Assembly (NCBI RefSeq): GCF_022539315.1
Contig: NC_066337.1
Span: forward strand, 3,491,234 to 3,555,233
Source: Serinus canaria
Taxonomy: Eukaryota; Chordata; Aves; Passeriformes; Fringillidae
DNA length: 64,000 bases
Direction: 5' to 3'
Part shown: positions 1-12,400 of the stretch, piece after piece
How the letters are laid out: each line of letters begins with the position of its first letter
How positions within the stretch are numbered: position 1 is the first letter of the stretch
Notes under the pieces: generated by a model
What the model saw: only the letters and a program-made list of their open reading frames with translations
The model's database searches: none
What the model was told of the DNA's origin: nothing
Translations under genes and position numbers: made by a program

Positions 1-1038
1 ACCTCCTGCCTTCTGCCTGGCTGAGGAGGGGAGCCCTGCTGGCATGCTGGATGTTCAGTCCTACAGCTTGCCTTTATTTTCTTTCCCTCTGCTGGAAGTG
101 CTTTCACCTCCTTTGGGTCTGCCAAAACTGCCCAGACCTTGCAAATGATCAGAAGTGGCACCTTCCCCAGCACATGTGGCCCCAGAGGAGCAGCTCCTCC
201 TTTGCCAGACCAGTTAGGAGACAGGAAGTGTTTGCAGGGGTTATGAAGCTGTTCTATCTTTTCCTTTCCATGGGTTTTGGTTCCAGAAGGTGATAAAATC
301 CCTTCTTTGGCTGGTTCACTGGGGATGGATTGATTAAATGTATTCCCAAGGATGTTTAGATGATTACAGGCAGTTGTTTTCTCCTAATGAAACACGAGTT
401 TCTTTAATGGCACTTAGCTCAGCCAATCCCTGTGGCACTGAACAAAACCCCTGTCACCAAACTGCCTGCAGATCCAGCCCAGGAGGCTGGAGGGGCAGCC
501 AGGCTGAGCACACATGGCCCTGCCCATGCCATGGGGACAGGAGGGATCCTGCAGGGCCTCAGGGATCTGCCAGGCACTGACAAATGGGAAGCAATTGTTC
601 TGTGTGCAGAGCCTTTAATGAAGACCTAATTCCTGCAAACTCTTCCCTGCCAGCACCATATGCAGCATTAAAAAGGCATTAAAGCAGCTCAGGTCTGCTG
701 CTGTACCTTGGCAAGCCCTGGCTGCCCTGCACCTGCAAGCTCTCAGCTGGCAGTGGCGTGGCACATAAGCAGACATTTATAAATGGGTGTTTTTAGCAAG
801 AACTAAACACTGACAGTTGGTTTGTCCCTTTGCTACAGCTCTGCCAAACAGCAGCATCCAGCAGTGTCTGACAGCACCTGCTCTGTGCTCTGTGAGCAGC
901 AGAGGCACAAAGCTCTGCTTGCCTGTTCTGGGCTTTGCTGGCCCACAGCTCCTTGTCCAGAGCTCCTTAGGTGCCTTTTTGGCTGTGCCAGTTGAGAAGA
1001 AAACCCTCCTACAGACACCATGGCACCACGCTGCCACC
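1..1038. other. GLB1L2 intron, nothing recognised
   Basis: No exon of GLB1L2 and no known repeat could be supported here. Open frames are short and lack family motifs. Confidence 0.5.
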
Positions 1039-1250
1039 CTGCTTTTCTAAGTTCTTCTGAGCCTTCTGATGCTTGCATCTTGTAAGGGAGCTTCTCATGC
1101 ACTTTTATGTAAATAATTAAAATAGTTTTTGTTTTTACATTCCTCTCTGGAGGAGAAATTTCATAGACTGTCGGTTTGTCCAGTGCCATTGGAGAGGTGA
1201 CAATTTCATCCTCCAATCCACTGTCACTTTTGAAAGTCTGTAAATATTGG
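1039..1250 (+). repeat. Interspersed repeat, same family as 43755-43965
   Basis: About 210 bp, from TTCTGAGCCTTCTGATG to AGTCTGTAAATATTGG, align end to end with 43755-43965 on the same strand. Shared blocks include CTTCTCATGCACTTTT and TTCATCCTCCAATCCA. Family not named. Both copies are followed by simple repeats. Confidence 0.6.
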
Positions 1251-1264
1251 GGTCAGGAAAGAAA

Positions 1265-1683
1265 CTTCTCTTCTTGTTCTTCCTCTTGTTCTTCTTCCTC
1301 TTCTTCCTCTCCTTCTTCCTCTCTTCCTTCTACTGCTCCTCCTTCTCTTCTTCCTCTTCTCTCTTCCTCTTCTTCCTCTTCTCCTTCTCGCCTGCTGCTC
1401 TTCCTCTTCTTTCCTCATCCTCCGTCTTCCTCTTCTTCCTCTTCTCCTCTCCTTCTACTGCTCCTCCTCTTCTTCCTCTTCTTCCTCTTCTCTTCTCTCT
1501 CTTCCTCTTCTTCCCTCTTCTTTCCTCTTCTCTCCTCTTCTTCCTCTTCTTCCTCTTCTTCCTCTCCTTCTCCTTCTCCTTCTCCTTCTCCTTCTCCTTC
1601 TCCTTCTCCTTCTCCTTCTCCTTCTCCTTCTCCTTCTCCTTCTCCTTCTCCTTCTCCTTCTCCTTCTCCTTCTCCTTCTCCTC

Positions 1684-1715
<32 letters not shown>

Positions 1716-1718
1716 GGA
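1265..1718 (+). repeat. Polypyrimidine tract: (TTCTTCCTC)-like then (CCTTCT)n, (CCT)n, C-run
   Basis: About 450 bp almost purely C/T on the + strand: irregular CTT/CCT repeats, then a near-perfect hexamer run (~1560-1680), then (CTC)n and a C9 run. Reading frames across it (poly-Ser/Pro, Glu/Gly, Arg) are artefacts of the repeat. Confidence 0.92.
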
Positions 1719-1831
1719 GTCCCGGTGTCTGTGTTGGTTTCTTTGGTGTGACACCAGGCTGGTTGGAGCCGTGCTGCTCTGGCTCTGCAGGCTGTCCTGG
1801 ATCCATCTGAGCTCTGCTTTTCCCTTGGCAG

Positions 1832-1916
1832 AAGGACCAGCCCAAGATGGTGATGGAGTACTGGACAGGCTGGTTTGATAACTGGGGAGGCCCCCACTAC
1901 GTCTTTGATGCCGATG
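1832..1916 (+). CDS. GLB1L2: GLB1L2 exon with catalytic nucleophile
   Basis: Acceptor CCCTTGGCAG and donor GATG|GTGAGC flank this 85-nt exon. It encodes [20 protein letters not shown] then PHYVFDAD. Glu codon 1856-1858 is the predicted GH35 nucleophile by family alignment. It ends in phase 1. The preceding exon is not in the window. A 450-bp polypyrimidine tract ends about 115 bp upstream. Confidence 0.88.
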
Positions 1917-3363
1917 GTGAGCACCTGCCTGTGCCCTGGGGGGTTCTGCCCTTCAGCCTCAGGGACCTGGGCCTGCTCTGCCTCAGCACCTACAGGGTTA
2001 ACCTGGCCCTGCTGGAAACGACACAAAATTGAGGGAAACTGACCCAAAATTGAGGGAAACTGACCCAAAACTGAGAGAAACTGACCCAAAATTGAATGAA
2101 AATGATCCAAAACTTTGGGGACCTGTGCTTGGTCTACCTCAGCATCTATAGGGTTAACCTGGTGCTGCTGGAAATGACCCAAAAATGAGAGAAACTGACC
2201 CAAAATGAATGAAAATGATCCAAAACTTTGGGGACCTGTGCTTGGTCTGCCTCAGCACCTACAGGGTTAACCTGGGGGTGGACCTGCACCACTGGAATTG
2301 ACAAAAAATCTGAGTGAAACGGACCCAAAAATGAATGAAATGCCCCAAAACTGAGAGAAACTGCCCCAAAAATGAGAGAAAATGCCCCAAAACTTTAGGG
2401 ACCGATGCCTGGTCTGCCTCAGCACCTACAAGGTTAACCTGGTGCTGCTGGAAACTGACCCAAAACTGAGTGAAAATGACATGAAACTATCCAAAATGGA
2501 GTGAAACCACCAAAAATCGAGTGAAATCCACCCTAAACTGACAGAAAATTCAGTGAAGCCACCAAAAACTCACTGAAGCTGACCAAAAAAACCTGAGTGA
2601 AAATGATCCAAAACTGGGGAAAAACCACCCAAAATTGAGTGAAATCCACCCAAAATTGGGTGAAATCCACCCTAAACTGACAGAAAATTCAGTGAAGCCA
2701 CCAAAAACTCACTGAAGCTGACAACAAAAACCTGAATGAACACGACCCAAAGCTGGGGGAAACCACCCAAAATTGAGTGAAAGCAACCAAAACTGTATGG
2801 AACTAACCTGAAACCCAGCCCAAACCGAGTGAAAGTGGCAGGACAATTAACCCACATGTCCAGAGAGGAGCCAGAGCAGCCCTGGAGCTTTATTCCACTC
2901 AAGGCAGAGGCCATGGGGCATCCCCTGGGGTCTCTCCCATTTCTGGAGGTGCAGCCCCTTTTTATCCCAATTTCCAGCCCCTTTTCCATTCTCTCTTTCC
3001 CCCCTGGTGGGTGCAGTGCCTTCTCCCAGGTTCAGAGCTCCTTTGGGAGGCTGCCACTGAAACACCAAACCCCGAGGGCACCCAAAGGGCCGTGAGAGCC
3101 GAGCTGTGGGAGCGGTTTGACAGCTTCCATCTCCTGCTCTGTCTCTGAAATTGGCTCCGGAGTCCTGGCAGCTCTTCTGAAAAGCAAAATTCCTGCTGGA
3201 CACCTGAGCTTTACCCCTTTTTCACCGGGAGGAGAGGATATTTGAATGTATTAAATATTTAATAGTTGACACATAAAATATTATGTATTAATACATAATA
3301 TTTAATGTCTTGTTAATACATTAAATGTTTAACATTTAACACATTTGAATAATTTAGATAATA

Positions 3364-3408
<45 letters not shown>

Positions 3409-3451
3409 TTAAATGCATCTGTAGAGGTGCTGCCCCTTCTTCTTCTTCTTC

Positions 3452-3484
<33 letters not shown>

Positions 3485-6400
3485 GTAATAATACATTAAT
3501 TTAGTGTTTAAATGCATCTGTAGAGGTGCTGCCTAATAATAATAATAATATAATAATATAATAATAATAATAATAATAATAATATAAATTTAGTATCTAA
3601 ATGCATCTGTAGAGGTGCTGCCCCTTCATCATCATCATTAATAATAATAATTATTATTATTATTATTAATAATAAAATTTAGTATCTAAATGCATCTGTA
3701 GAGGTCCTGCCCTTCATAATATTAATAATAATAATAATAATAATAAACAACTTAGTATTTCAATGCATCTGTAGAGGTGCTGCCCCTTCCTGAGGGCAAG
3801 ATGCAAATCCCAGCACCAATCCCTGTGAGTGCCCAGGAATGTCTGATTTGAATTCCTGGCCCAGATTTGTGTCTGTGGCCTCCCTGGCACTGCAAAAAAA
3901 TCTCTTTTTTTGTTTGTTTGCAGAGATGGTGAATACTGTAGGCAGCATCCTGAAAACAGGAGCATCCATCAACCTCTACATGTTCCATGGAGGCACCAAC
4001 TTTGGCTTCATGAGCGGGGCGCTGGAGGCTGACGAGTACAAGGCAGATGTCACCAGTTACGGTGGGTTTGGTGTCCCTGCACCAGCAGCTCCTCCTGCCC
4101 TGGGCTGGGACAGCAGCCAGCCCGCTCACAGGGATCAGCACAAGGTCCTGAGAGGTGGGGTAGGAACAGCCCAGGGGGAAATTCCTGTCTAAAAGGAATT
4201 TAGAGTTAGGAATCTAATTCCCAGCCCTTCCAGGAAGGGATTCCCTTACTCTGACCTTAAACAGAGCTGGCACAGGTGATGAATTGAGATCTCTTTCTTC
4301 TATGAAGAGATGCTGATCCAAACCACCATTTTTTAATTTTACCAAGTCAGATTTTACCATAAATCTCTTTTCATCCCAACAGCCCGTGGTTAAAATAGTT
4401 AATTGTTGACTTTATCCTGTGTGAAATTCTGGAGATGTGCAAATTAGATCTCTGAAAGTGTGAATGGCTCTTCCCTCATTGAAGGAATTTTGTGGCTGTT
4501 CAGTGATGTTCACTCAGATTAAAGTGTACAGATTTCCATCCTGCAGACAATGCCATGAAAATTGTGCCTGGGGCTTTTTTGTTTCTTGCATGAAGCCATC
4601 CCAGAGCTGCTGGATGTGTTTAAAGCACATGCTGCTGTTCTGCTTTCCCAGACTATGATGCTGTGCTGACAGAGGCTGGGGACTACACATCCAAATTCTT
4701 CAAGCTGAGACAGCTCTTCAGCATGGTCATTGGTAATGAGCAACCCAGGAGCCACAGCACTGCTCAGTCAGGGATTGCTGAAACTGACCCTGCTGGGGCT
4801 CTGCTTGGGTGGGAGTTACTGAAACTGGACCTTCTTGGGGCTCTGCTTGGGTGGGAGTTATTGAAACTGACCCTGCTGGGGCTCTGCTTGGGTGGGAGTT
4901 ATTGAAACTGACCCTGCTGGGGCTCTGCTTGGGTGGGAGTTACTGAAACTGGACCTTCTTGGGGCTCTGCTTGGGTGGGAGTTACTGAAACTGACCCTGC
5001 TGGGGCTCTGGATGGGTGGAAATTATTGAAACTGACCCTCCTGGGGCTCTGGTTGGTTGGGAATTTTTCAAACTGACCCTCCTGGGGCTCTGGATGGTGG
5101 GAATTATTCAAACTGACCCTGCTGGGGCTCTGGATGGTTGGGAATTATTCAAACTGACCCTCCTGGGGCTCTGGGTGGTTGGGAATTATTCAAACTGACC
5201 CTCCTGGGGCTCTGGTTGGGTGGGAATTAGGGATGGGAGGACAAAGGAGGTCTGGGAGGGAGGTATCTCGAATTCAAGGGAGGGATCTGGAATGTCTGCT
5301 GTCTGAAATCATTGTTCCATCTTTTTGCACCCCAGGCCAGCCCCTTCCCCTGCCTCCCATGATTGAGAGCAAGGCCTCCTACGGTGCCATCCTCCTGCAC
5401 CAGTACATCTCCCTCTGGGATGTGCTGCCAGCACTCTCCCAGGTAGTGACACCTCTTCCACTGCATCCCACACCTAAAAAGCAACAACTTAGAGAGCAAT
5501 CTGTGCTCTGCCCTATCCCAAGGATGAGCTTGGGGATTTTTTACCAAGGATAGGCAAAAGCAGCAAATCTTTTCTCTCACCTTTCTCATTGCTCCCTCTG
5601 TTCTCTTGGAATTGCACTTTTGGAACTCCTTGGCTCCTTTTTCTGGTGCTTTGGGCAGGAGGGATTTTGGGTTTGACCAGAGCTGGGAGGCTCTCAACTG
5701 TGGCAGTGAAGCTTTGAATAAGCTGCAGTCCCCTGCAAGGCTTCCCACTCCTGATGTTGAATTTGCTTCTCCTCTGCAGCCCATCAAGTCAGAGGTGCCT
5801 GTGAACATGGAGAATCTGCCTCTGAACGACAGCACTGGGCAGCCCCATGGCTATGTGCTCTATGAGACTGTCATCTTTGGGGGGGGACACCTGCACAGCA
5901 GGGACCACGTCCGGGACCGGGCACAGGTAGGGCACAGGGCTCACCTGGGAGGGGGGGAGGCAGCAAATGGGGAAAAACACCAAATTTCCACTTCTCACCT
6001 AAGCCCCAAACCCTTCTAGCTTCTAAGTAAATTTCCAGTTCCACTTTGCTAAAACTTTTAACATCTTTGAACATCAGAATGTTGAATGTCCTGAGAATAT
6101 TTTCATTATTTTATTCCCACCTGACAGTGGCACAGTTATGGAAATTTGAGTTTTAGTTTGAAGCACAGACAATTTCCTGCCCAAACCCAGCTGGAGGGAT
6201 GTGATTGTGACATCACCGATGAGCAATTGCTCTGCTCATCAGAGCCACTTCCAGTTGCCAACTTCCAGTTCCACTTTGCTAAAACTTAGATTTAAACATC
6301 AGAATGTTGAATGTCCTGAGTGCATTTTGATTATTGTATTCCCACCTGTGCTGACAGTGAATGGGACACCTGAGTTTTAGTTTGAAGCACAGACAATTTC

Positions 6401-9400
6401 CTGCCCAGACCCAGCTGGAGGGATGTGATTGTGACATCACTGATGAGCAGTTGATAATTTCCAGTTCCACATCACTTTGCTAAGACTTATAACATCTTTG
6501 AACATCAGAATGTTGAATGTTTTGAGAATATTTTGATTATTTTATTCCCACCTTTGCTGACAGTGACACAGTTATGGACACCTGAGTTGTAGTTTGAAGC
6601 ACAGACAATTTCCTGCCCAACCCAGCTGAGGGATGTGATTGTGACATCACTGATGAGCAGTTGCTCTGCTCATCAGAGCAATTTCCAGTTCCACTTCACT
6701 TTGCTAAGACTAATAACATCTTTAAACATCAGAATGCTGAATGTCCTGAGAATATTTTGATTATTGTATTCCCACCTGACAGTGACACAGTTGTGGACAC
6801 CTGAGCTCTAGGTTCAAGCAGAGACAATTTCCTGCCCAGACCCAGCTGAGGGATGTGATTGTGACAGCATTGGTGAGCAGTTGCTCTGCCCATCAGAGCA
6901 ATTTCCAGTTCCACTTTGCTAAAACTTAGATTTAAACATCAGAATGTTGAATGTCCTGTGTGTATTTTGATTATTGTATTCCCACCTGTGCTGACAGTGA
7001 CACAGTTGTGGACACCTGAGCTCTGGGTTGAAGCACAGACAGTTTCTTGCCCAGACCCAGCTGAGGGCTGTGGTTCTGACATCTCTGATGCTCTGCTCTC
7101 CTGTGCTCTGTCCTGCAGGTGTTTGTTAACACCGTGTATGTGGGGGAGCTGGACTACAACACCGTGGAGCTCTCCATTCCTGAGGGACAGGTAACTCCAG
7201 GGGATGGCTCAGGGTGTGCACACCAACATCACTGAAGAGGGACAAGTCCCAGATAGGCACCTCCTCCAGCCCAGACTAGCCTGCTACCCTGATCAGACAC
7301 AGACAGGGGATTTCACTGCCAGGTCACCATTTGTGGTTGAAAAGTGGGGTCTGAATGCTTCTCCATGGAGAAAATTCAAGTGATTGCAGCCCTTGCTGCA
7401 CAAAATTTGCCAGCCCTCTCACACAGCCCCAGCACTGAGTACCTGCACCCTGTTATTGCAGATTAAATCTCTGTTTCCTCAGCACAAAGCAGGTGTTAAG
7501 GGGCTTTGGAGGCTCTTGGGTCTCACATTAAATGAGGAGGGATGTCTCTCTGTAGCTCTGAGAGCAGTTTTACCCTGGCAGAAGCTGGCACTAAGAACCC
7601 TGTGCACATTTCAGCAGGGCTGAGGTGGCTGTGGGAGCAGCTCAGGGGGTGGGTGTTGTTCTCAAGGCTTGTGGGAGAGTTTATGGCACGAGCCTGACCT
7701 GGGTCAGACTCCATTTCTGGCTCTGTGGGTGCTATCAAAATGGGAATTAAAGATTGAAGATGAAAAAAAAACCAAACCAACCCAGGAATCTGTGCAAAGG
7801 CTGCGAGTTCCTCACTGCTGGCAGTAGAGAGCTGTGGGAAATGGAAATACAGAAATTTGTACAGATACAGGAGGGATGGATCTGCAGCCTTGGAAGGGGC
7901 TTGGATTGGTGTAAAAATCCACAGACATGAAGTAGAAAAATCATAAACTTTTGTTTCTATAGTTGTAAGTAAGAAATGCCTCAAGTGAGAAACTGAATTG
8001 GGTGAGGTGGTGAAGGGTTTAAAATGTAGGAAACTATTGATAAAATAGTGAAGATTTATAAAGTAGGAACTGATAAGATGGTGAAGAGTTTATAATGTAG
8101 GAAATTATTGATAAGATGGTGAAGGGTTTAAAATATAGGATACTATTGATAAAATGGTGAAGGGTTTAAAATGTAGGAAACTATTGATAAAATGGTGAAG
8201 GGTTTGTAGTATAGGAAATTATTGATAAGATGGTGAAGGGTTCATAATATAGGAAACTATTGATAAAATGGTGAAGGTTTATAAAGTAGGAAACTATTGA
8301 TAAGATGGTGAAGGGTTTAAAATGTAGGAAACTATTGATAAAATAGTGAAATTTTATAAAGTAGGAAACTGATAAGATGGTGAAGAGTTTATAATGTAGG
8401 AAATTATTGATAAGATGGTGAAGGGTTCATAATAATTGAAACTATTGATAAAATGTGAAGGGTTTAAAATGTAAAAAACTATTGATAAAATGGTGAAGGG
8501 TTTGTAGTATAGGAAACTTGATAAGATGGTGAAGGTTTATAAAGTGGGAAACTATTGATAAAATGGTGAAGAGTTTATAATGTAGGAAATTATTGATAAG
8601 ATCATAATAAAGGAAACTATTGATAAGATGGTGAAGGGTTTATAATGTAGGAAGTTATTGATAAAATGGTGAAGGTTTATAATGTAGGAAACTATTGATA
8701 AGATGGTGAAGATTTTATAATGTAGGAAATTATTGATAAGATGGTGAAGGGTTTATAATGTAGGAAACTATTGATAAGATGGTGAGGGTTTATAATAAGG
8801 GAACTATTGATAAGATGGTGAAGGGTTGATATGTAGGAAACTATTGATAAGATGGTGAAGGTTTATAATAAGGGAACTATTGATAAGATGGTGAAGGGTT
8901 TATAATAAAGGGAACTATTGATAAGATGGTGAAGGGTTTATAGTGTAGGGGTGTGGTTGTACAGAGTAAGCTGAGAGTTTAGAAGTTATAACAGAAGCAT
9001 GTGTGGATTGAGACAGAATCCTATTAAGTAGAAGTACCCACAGTGCAGTAGAAGTAAATAAAGGTGATAAGTTAGTAAAGCAAAATAATCCTTGTAGCAT
9101 CTGCCCATTAGGTTAGAAAGTTATGTATTGTCTTGTAACAAAGAACTTGTGACTGCTTTGTAGGCAGCTACTTACTCCTGTAGACTCTCACAGCCTCTGA
9201 GCCTGATGTTTATCTAAACAATAAATTCTAAACCCAAGACAGTCCCATTCCTTCATTGAAAGGCAACAACAATAAGAGAGAACCTGAAAGTAAATGTATA
9301 AATTGCAGCTGCAAAGGCAGTGGTGCATCTCCCCCCTCAGCAGCTCTGCTGAGGGCAGGGCTGGTGCAGCTGATGCTTGTCCTTGTTTGTTTCCAGCAGG

Positions 9401-12400
9401 GATTCAGGCAGCTGAGGCTGCTGGTGGAGAACCGAGGCCGTGTCAATTATGGGCTGGCCCTGAACGAGCAGAGGAAAGGTGGGTCTGGCTCTGAGCTCCC
9501 CAACTCTGCCAGGGGCTGCTCAGAGCTCCCAAACTCTCCCAGGGGCTGCTCTGAGCTCCCAAACTCTGCCAGGGATGGCTCAGAGCTCCCAGACTCTCCC
9601 AGGGAATTCCCAGAGCTCCCAAACTCTCCCAGGGACTGCTGTGAGCCCCCAAATTCTCCCAGGGGCTACTCAGATCTCCCAAACTCTCCCAGGGAATTCC
9701 CAGAGCTCCCAAACTCTGCCAGGGAATTCTCTGAGCTCCCAAACTCTCCCAGGGGCTGCTCTGAGCTCCCAAACTCTCCCAGGGGCTGCTCAGGTCTCCC
9801 AAACTCTGCCAGAGAATTCTCTGAGCTCCCAAACTCTGCCAGGGGCTGCTCTGAGCTCCCAAACTCTCCCAGGTGCTGCTCTGAGCTCCCAAACTCTGTC
9901 AGGGGCTGCTCAGAGTGGAATTGCTCAGAGCTGCTTGTGTGCTTTGCACAGAGCCAGCTGAGGGCCCAGGGGCTTTTCAGCACTTGTGGCACTCCCGTGA
10001 TTCCTCCAGAACATTCCAGGCAATGTTTGTGTTTATAATTTATTGTCAGATATAAAAAACAGCTCCAGACTCAGGGCAGCTATCTTGGAGTCGTGGAACA
10101 GTACAGAAGAAGGACTTGGGAAAGCATAATTGATGTCTCAGGTCTCTGCAAACTCCATCAGGATCACAGGCTTCACTGCTGTTCAAGGACTTTGCAGGGC
10201 TGACATGGGATGTAAATCCAGGATTGTATCCCTGAAAGTCTTTGCTGCTGCTGCTACACAAACTTGTGGGCAGCCAAACTACAGGAGCTGACTCTAAAAC
10301 TCCCTGGTGTGTCACATTGTCCTGAGGAATTGCCAAGTTCATCAGTGCCTAAATCACTGTGGCCATAATTAAAGTAAGAGATGTTTCTTTGTCTAAAAAT
10401 ATGAAGAACCTTAAGAACCACAAGGGCTCAGCTCTGTTGCACCCATCACAAATACCTGGAAACTCCTTGAAATAGCACAGCTGTGACTGTTACTTTCTTT
10501 TAAAACCAACCTCTCCAGCACAGCTCCCGTGGTGCTGGTCAGGACTGGCAGTTGGTGGGAAATGTTGAATGTTTTGAGAATATTTTGATTATTTTATTCC
10601 CACCTGACAGTGACACAGTTATGGAAATTTGAGCTCTAGGTTGAAGCAGAGACAATTTCCTGCCCAAACCCAGCTGAGGGATGTGATTGTGACATCATTG
10701 ATGAGCAGTTGCTCTTCTCATCAGAGCTATTTCCAATTGCTAACTTCCAGTTCCACTTTGCCAAAACTTTTAACATCTTTGAACATCAGAATGTTGAATG
10801 TCCTGAGAATATTTTGATTATTTTATTCCCACCTGACAGTGGCACAGTTATGGAAATTTGAGTTTTAGTTTGAAGCACAGACAATTTCCTGCCCAGACCC
10901 AGCTGGAGGGATGTGATTGTGACATCACTGATGAGCAGTTGCTAATTTCCAGTTCCACTTCACTTTGCTAAGACTTATAACATCTTTGAACATCAGAATG
11001 TTGAATGTCCTGAGAATATTTTGATTTTTTTATTCCCACCTGTGCTGACAGTGACACAGTTGTGGACACCTGAGCTCTAGGTTGAAGCAGAGACAATTCC
11101 TGCCCAGACCCAGCTGAGGGCTGTGGTTCTGACATCACTGATGAGCTCTGCTCTCCTGTGCTCTGTCCTGCAGGTTCTCTGTTCACATCCACCGTGGATG
11201 TGGGGGAGCTGGGCTACAGCACAGTGGGAATGTGTTAAAAAACATCCTCCCCCCTGTCTGCAGTGATCAGAGGAAGAGCAGTGGCTGCTCAGTGCCCTGC
11301 ACCAAGGTTCATTTTCTGAGGGTGCAGCTAAACCCAGGGCTGTCAGTGAATCTTGCTCTGCTCTGGGTTTCCTAGGTGATGCTCAGCTCCCTTTCTCTTG
11401 CTCTCTGAGCATATTACTTCACAGAGAAGGAAGGAAAACACCTTTTTTAATCTGTGTTTTCCCTTGAGAGGCTGATATTGGAGAATCACAGCATTTAAAA
11501 GCTCAGACAGTGTCAGGAGGAGGGACCTGCATCCCCTGGAGCAGAATTGACTGAAATGCCCAAGCCTGTCACACACAGTGGTGGGGCTGGAAGGGCTTGA
11601 TTCTATTTTAGTGGGGAGCTATGTGCAAGAGCTCTATAAAATAGATTAATGGAGTTAGGCACGTGACTCTATTGATTTTATCTAATGCAGAAACGTTGCA
11701 TAAACCTCAGTGCTGCCCAGGCAGCCTCAGAGCTGTGATCAGGAGCAGGCTTGGCCTTGAACAAAGGCTGCTAAAGGTGAATGACTTCTTCAGGTGCCTT
11801 AAAATCCTGGGATGAAAAGCCCTGGAGCAGCCCTGGGCGTTGCTGCTGGCTCAGTGTTGTTTTGCTGTGCCTGTTAGAGAAGTGATTGACTGCTTTAAAA
11901 AATCTGTGCATGGTCAGCTCCAACCCCACAAGCCCCAGCACATCCCAGGGGCTCTGCTGGGAGGGTTGGAGGCTGCTGAGCTGAGGAAAGGAGAGAATGG
12001 AGAGGGCAGAGTTTAGAGGTGCTCCCCACTCAATCTGCATGAGCAATGGGACCATATGGACTCCAGTTCCATTGCAGAACGTGGCTGCTTTCCATCCATC
12101 TCCTGCTGCTCCTCAGATTCAAATAGCAAAATCCATCAGCTTCAGCTGTTCCTCAACTCCTCATTACCCCATTGCTCTCACAGGCTTAATTGGTGACATC
12201 TTCTTGAATAAAACCCCCTTGAGGAACTTCAAGATTTACAGTTTGGAGATGAAACCTGCCTTCATGAAAAGGTTGGTGGGGTTTTTAACCTTTTTTATTT
12301 CCCTTCTTCGTTTCAAACCACCTGCTTCCAGCAGTGCAGTGTCTAATGGGGAGCAGCTAAATGAGGTCACAGTGGGGAGGTGATTTTTGCACTGATACTT

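Noticed and set aside
1176..2203. Long Ser/Pro, Glu/Gly and Arg-rich frames
   Set aside because: They are translations of a polypyrimidine microsatellite on both strands.
3360..3760. Direct-repeat/spacer pattern resembling a CRISPR array
   Set aside because: Eukaryotic context; 'spacers' are trinucleotide runs and repeat lengths vary.
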